Positions 60,474 through 64,000 of a stretch of DNA of 64,000 nucleotides are shown here, piece after piece; position 1 is the stretch's first letter; every line of letters begins with the position of its first letter. The translations under genes and the position numbers were made by a program. A model generated the notes under the pieces. The model was not told the origin of the DNA and ran no database searches. It was given only the letters and a program-made list of their open reading frames with translations. The stretch is taken from assembly GCA_003116975.1 (NCBI GenBank), contig BGKB01000195.1, forward strand, positions 1 through 64,000. Direction: 5' to 3'. The stretch is from Aurantiochytrium sp. KH105. Its lineage: Eukaryota; Sar; Bigyra; Thraustochytrida; Thraustochytriidae.

Positions 60474-62093
60474 ATGTCGACGCGGAACCTGCTCGTGCGC
60501 GGAGGCGGGTCGAAGCGCGGAGACCTGACGACGGAGGCCAAGCCCATCATTGAGAGCTACCTGCAGAAGCTGGACACCAAGTCGCAGCGGAGCTGGAAAA
60601 AGCGCTACGTGGTGCTGTACAGCGACCGCATCAAATACTTCAAGAAGCAAGGCGATGCCGTCGCGCGCGGAGAGGTGCTCATTACCTCGGAGCACTACGT
60701 CTCCGACCTGAGCGACGCCAAGGGCCAAGCCAACACGTTTGTGGTCTCTGACTTTATCAGCTCGCTGCGCCTGGCCGCCGAGTCCGTGGAGCTGCGCGAC
60801 TTCTGGATGCACGCCATTGCACGCATCATCCGCAACCTCCAGCAAAAGGAAAACTGGTACGGCCAGGAGGCCGGAGTGTTGCGCGAGCGGACCAAGTCCC
60901 AGCGCCGCGGCGACCTCGAGGCGCGCATCGCCGCCTACAAACACAGCGTCGGCGACACCACCGTGCTCACCCCTGAAGAGGAGGACATTCGCATTGCTCA
61001 CTTTCTTGCCGAAGAGGCCCGCGCGGACGAGGTCGCTGCGCAAAACGCCCTTGACGAGGCCGCCGAAGAGGGCGTGCCCGATGAAGAGCTCGAGGAACTT
61101 CGCATCTTGCACTCCCTCGCGCAACAGCGTCTTAGCGCTGCCGAAGAGGCCGAGGAGGAAGCCAAGCGCGCCAAGGAGGATGCCGAAGAGGCCAGACGTC
61201 TCGAAGCCGAGCGTCTCAAGGAGGAGGAGCGCCAACGCAAGCTCGAGGCTGCCCGCCGCAAAGAAGAGGCCGCGCGCCGCAAGGCCGAAGAGGCCCGTCT
61301 CGAAAAGGAGCGCAAGGCCGAGGCCGCTCGCGCTCTCAAGGAAAAGTCCCGCCGCGTGAAGGAGCAAAAGGCCCGTCGCAAGGCCGAACGCGAAGCCGCG
61401 GCTGCTGCCGAGGCAGAAAGGGCTCGCGAGGAGGCCGAAGCCGCTGCCGCCGCCGAGGCCGAGGCCGCTGCCGAGGCTGAGGCCGCTGCCGAGGCCGAGG
61501 CCGCTGCGGCCGCCGCTGTGCAGCCCGAAAGCCTGTTCTCTCGCTTCACGCGACGCTTTAGTCTCGGACGATCGAGCTCTGCGCCCCGCGAGGAGCTCGA
61601 CCAGGAAGATGATGCTGACGACGAAGATAGTGGCCCGGGCATTGTCTCTGCCGCTTCGTCTGCTTTGGGCTCGGCCCGCACGGGCATTGCTGCTCGTCTT
61701 ATGCAATGGCAGGACAAGATTGAGGGTCACCAGGAGGCGCAGTCCAAGAATGTCTTTTCGGGCTCCCACGAAGAGGGTCCGGCTATCAGGCGCGACGATC
61801 CTAACTATGGCAAGGCCGTTGCTGGAAGCAAGAGCGAGGCCCGCGCGATTGCCGCGGCGGCGTGGGTCACCAAAGAGATGGACAAGCTCTGCAACGTCAT
61901 TCGTGAAAATGGCCAGGTCGACCGCGACGGCACCGTCACCATCACTTTTGGCGAGCTCTTTGTCATTTACCAGGACATTTCGGACTCCCTTGTCGGCATT
62001 CTCATGCGCGCGAAAAAGTACAAGCGTCTCACGTACCAGGGTGACATGCTCTTCCAGGGCTTGCATGATGGCGTTGTCATCACCCTTCTCTGA
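60474..62093 (+). CDS. PH domain, long coiled coil and C-terminal COSTARS domain protein
   Basis: A 539-residue protein. The PH domain at about 23-122 is shown by ESYLQKLDTKSQRSWKKRYV, where the basic residues bind phosphoinositides, and ends with the conserved Trp of RDFWMHAIARII. A highly charged Glu/Arg/Ala coiled coil follows at about 190-350. A short basic Ser/Arg patch, FTRRFSLGRSSS, and an acidic stretch come next. The C-terminal ~80 residues are a COSTARS domain: VTITFGELFVIYQDISDSL then GMxFQGxxDxVVITLL-like TYQGDMLFQGLHDGVVITLL. COSTARS is found in STARS/ABRA, which regulate actin polymerisation and Rho/SRF signalling. Combining PH with COSTARS would place an actin regulator at a phosphoinositide membrane. 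The ATG at 60474 is the first one in frame. Confidence 0.88.
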   Translation: MSTRNLLVRGGGSKRGDLTTEAKPIIESYLQKLDTKSQRSWKKRYVVLYSDRIKYFKKQGDAVARGEVLITSEHYVSDLSDAKGQANTFVVSDFISSLRLAAESVELRDFWMHAIARIIRNLQQKENWYGQEAGVLRERTKSQRRGDLEARIAAYKHSVGDTTVLTPEEEDIRIAHFLAEEARADEVAAQNALDEAAEEGVPDEELEELRILHSLAQQRLSAAEEAEEEAKRAKEDAEEARRLEAERLKEEERQRKLEAARRKEEAARRKAEEARLEKERKAEAARALKEKSRRVKEQKARRKAEREAAAAAEAERAREEAEAAAAAEAEAAAEAEAAAEAEAAAAAAVQPESLFSRFTRRFSLGRSSSAPREELDQEDDADDEDSGPGIVSAASSALGSARTGIAARLMQWQDKIEGHQEAQSKNVFSGSHEEGPAIRRDDPNYGKAVAGSKSEARAIAAAAWVTKEMDKLCNVIRENGQVDRDGTVTITFGELFVIYQDISDSLVGILMRAKKYKRLTYQGDMLFQGLHDGVVITLL

Positions 62094-63009
62094 TTCCGTA
62101 AGATCGATCAATCGATCGATCGATCGATTACAGATTGAGCAAGTCTTGATCTTTTCGCGTTCTTCTCGCTTGCGACGCGCGTCCGCTGTCCACCCTTTCC
62201 GCGCTGCCGTCCCATATATCTGATTTCTGCATACGTAAAGCAAAGCACCCGATGGCATTCACACACCCATGGTCGCTCCTTTCTCACATCATAAAAACCA
62301 CATCGCTTTTCCATCATCAATTGCTCACACCACTTCCCTGGTCATAGTACTACCTACGAACAAGAAGCCCAAAAGCATGTTTCTGTGTCTTTTCCTTTTT
62401 TTTGCATCTTCGTCCCATGACAGCACTTTGTACGCAGGCTGGTTTCTGCATCTCCCATCCATCTCCACGACCACTCATCCCCCTTTTCCCCTTTCCAAGA
62501 TCGAAGCTGTCACCGGCTACAGCCATGGCGCAAGCAAAACAACGAGCCTACGCCGTCTCGGTCATCCTTGTGCCCCCGTCTTCCGCCAAGGTTTTTCCAA
62601 GTTCACGCTGCGTGGCGCCGTTCCTGGAAAGCAGTCTCCCCCAACCAAAAGCACATTGTAGTAAGATAAGAGAAAAAGAAAAAGAAAGAAAAACCTCGTC
62701 GCGGCATCGCGCTACACCACCAACAAATCGCCGGGCCCCGCACCGGACCCCATAGCATTCCCATCTCAACAAATGCGCGGTGCCGCGGGGTCTGGTGCGG
62801 GCGCGGAAATTGCAAAGGGAAGGCGGAAAGGCGCCTCGACAGGCGAGCAGAGCGCGGCGGAGGAGGGCGAGCAGAGCGCGAGCGGGAGGGAGCAGCTTGT
62901 GCACACGGGCACGCAGCGCGCGCGAGGCTCGGCGCAGGGAGGCGGGGAGGCAGGGAGGCAGGCAGGGAGGCAGGCAGGCAGCCCGGCGGCGGGCAGCGGT
63001 GGAGGAGCG
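62094..63009. other. Intergenic, promoter side of threonine synthase
   Basis: 916 bp between two plus-strand genes. (ATCG)n lies at 62102-62129 and a G(G/C)CAGG minisatellite at about 62941-62988. A third of it, from 62270 to 62700, is AT-richer. No gene recognised. Confidence 0.6.
62102..62129. repeat. (GATC)n-type self-complementary microsatellite
   Basis: About six GATC/CAAT-type units of the palindromic tetramer, immediately after the stop of the PH/COSTARS gene. Confidence 0.8.
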
Positions 63010-64000
63010 ATGAGCGCGACGGGAGAGTTCGTGACGGGCGCGGTGGCCGGCGTGGCCGCCGCGGTGGCAGGCGTCATGCTCGTGCAGCAGCGCAGCAAGT
63101 TCGTCAAGGCGCTGGGCCTGCAGCAGAAGCCCGTGTACACGTCGACACGTGGCTTCGCCGGAAAGGACGGCAAGGGCCTCGACTTTGAGACGGCCGTGCT
63201 CGCCGGCCTCGGCGAGGATGGCGGCCTCTTCGTGCCCAGCTTCTTCCCGCAAGTGAGCCAGGACACCATTGACTCGTGGTACGGCCTCAGCTTCCAGGCG
63301 CTGGCCTACGAGATCATGTCGCTCTACATTCCCGAGAACCAGGTCCCCGCCGATAAGCTCCGCGACATCATTGACCGCAGCTACGCCACCTTTCGCCACG
63401 AAGAGGTGACCCCGGTCGTCCGCGTGGGCTCCGAGGGCGAGGGCCCCAAGGTCCTCGAGCTCTGGCACGGTGAAACCTGGGCCTTCAAGGACGTTGCGCT
63501 CTCCTTCCTCGGCAACATGTTTGAGCACTTTATCACCCGCCGCAACTCGCTCGTCACCGTGCTGGGCGCCACCTCTGGCGACACCGGTTCGAGCGCCATT
63601 CACGGTCTCCGCGGCAAGAAGGGCGTTGAGGTCTTTATCCTCTTCCCCGAGGGCCGCGTGTCCCCGATCCAGGAGCTTCAAATGACCACCGTGGCCGAGG
63701 AGAACGTGCACTGCCTCGCTGTCAAGGGAACCTTTGACGACGCTCAGGCCATCGTCAAGGCCATGTTCCGTGACCCCTCGGCCCGCGAGCAGTTCAACCT
63801 CGGCGCCGTCAACTCGATTAACTTTTGCCGCATCCTCGCCCAGATCACGTACTACTTTTACAGCTACCTGCGCATTGTGCCCAAGGGCTCTGGCAAGCGC
63901 ATCTCCTTTTCTGTGCCCACTGGCAACTTTGGTGATATTCTCGCTGGTTACTACGCCAAGCGCATGGGTCTTCCCGTGGACCGCCTCATCGTGGCCACCA
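63010..64000 (+). CDS. THR4: Threonine synthase, 5' part (truncated by window end)
   Basis: The first 330 residues of a PLP enzyme that converts O-phosphohomoserine to threonine; the rest lies past position 64000. The eukaryotic/fungal-type (THR4, THNSL) signatures are clear: YTSTRGFAGKDGKGLDFETAVLAGL, then DGGLFVP, then HGETWAFKDVALSFLGN with PLP lysine at residue 160. GATSGDTGSSAIHGLRGKKG, FPEGRVSPIQELQMTT and GTFDDAQAIVKAMF follow. VNSINFCRILAQITYYFYSY and SVPTGNFGDILAGYYAKRMG are the next conserved blocks. Residues 1-30 (TGAVAGVAAAVAGVMLVQQ) are a single hydrophobic helix ahead of the enzyme, which is not usual for this family and could be a signal anchor or organelle-targeting leader. 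The ATG at 63010 is the first in frame. Confidence 0.92.
   Translation, partial: MSATGEFVTGAVAGVAAAVAGVMLVQQRSKFVKALGLQQKPVYTSTRGFAGKDGKGLDFETAVLAGLGEDGGLFVPSFFPQVSQDTIDSWYGLSFQALAYEIMSLYIPENQVPADKLRDIIDRSYATFRHEEVTPVVRVGSEGEGPKVLELWHGETWAFKDVALSFLGNMFEHFITRRNSLVTVLGATSGDTGSSAIHGLRGKKGVEVFILFPEGRVSPIQELQMTTVAEENVHCLAVKGTFDDAQAIVKAMFRDPSAREQFNLGAVNSINFCRILAQITYYFYSYLRIVPKGSGKRISFSVPTGNFGDILAGYYAKRMGLPVDRLIVAT

Noticed and set aside
60408-62258. 616-codon open frame antisense to the PH/COSTARS gene
   Set aside because: The forward frame has clear PH and COSTARS domains. The antisense product is a Leu/Gly/Phe-rich artefact of GCC/GAG codon bias.
62548-63711. 387-codon minus-strand frame over the threonine synthase start
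   Set aside because: The plus strand encodes conserved threonine synthase motifs across the same bases; the antisense frame has none.
47955-64000. Threonine aldolase and threonine synthase as a metabolic gene cluster
   Set aside because: They are about 15 kb apart with unrelated housekeeping genes on both strands between them. Chance linkage is the simpler reading.

Overview
This is nuclear DNA of a protist. The genes are eukaryotic (U3 processome UTP10, Pol II subunit RPB5, LAMMER kinase, kinesin-14, Slingshot phosphatase, DDX41, EF-1alpha), lie singly on both strands and are mostly intronless, with GC-rich intergenic DNA full of simple repeats. Two introns can be proposed, one strong (EF-1alpha) and one probable (ankyrin/kinase/RBR gene). 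A labyrinthulomycete (thraustochytrid-like stramenopile) would fit this compact, GC-rich, intron-poor pattern, but that placement is inference and the sequence alone does not prove it.

Layout. 1-5.2 kb: an unknown multi-pass membrane protein, a decayed piggyBac-type transposon remnant with paired AATTGT-centred palindromes, and a fatty-acid-hydroxylase-family (sterol desaturase-like) enzyme. 5.7-9.2 kb: a large protein with two LtrA-type membrane halves. 9.2-12.7 kb: a repeat-rich divergent intergenic region with no supportable gene. 12.7-25 kb: a mitochondrial 2-oxoglutarate/malate-type carrier, the 2222-residue UTP10/HEATR1 homologue, and an RS-domain LAMMER (CLK) kinase. 25-34.4 kb: a C-terminal-motor kinesin-14, a type II membrane sulfotransferase, and EF-1alpha, whose first six codons lie on an 18-nt exon. 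36.8-38.5 kb: a short phytochelatin synthase and a coiled-coil gene broken by two single-base frameshifts. 38.6-45.6 kb: an ankyrin + coiled-coil + kinase + RING/IBR gene and the debris of a tandem duplicate of it. 46.4-54 kb: a sphingomyelin-synthase-like enzyme, L-threonine aldolase, DDX41 and Slingshot. 55.9-64 kb: an acidic unknown protein, a tail-anchored glyoxalase-fold protein, RPB5, a PH/coiled-coil/COSTARS protein and the 5' part of threonine synthase, which runs off the window.

The genes do not form an operon or one pathway. Themes recur: gene expression (UTP10, RPB5, DDX41, CLK, EF-1alpha), the cytoskeleton (kinesin-14, Slingshot, COSTARS), and threonine metabolism (aldolase and synthase, about 15 kb apart, probably coincidental). 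The least ordinary part is 37.9-45.6 kb: a kinase/RBR ubiquitin-ligase fusion with near-identical ankyrin repeats, sitting in a tandem duplication whose second copy has degenerated. No tRNA, rRNA or CRISPR array was recognised.
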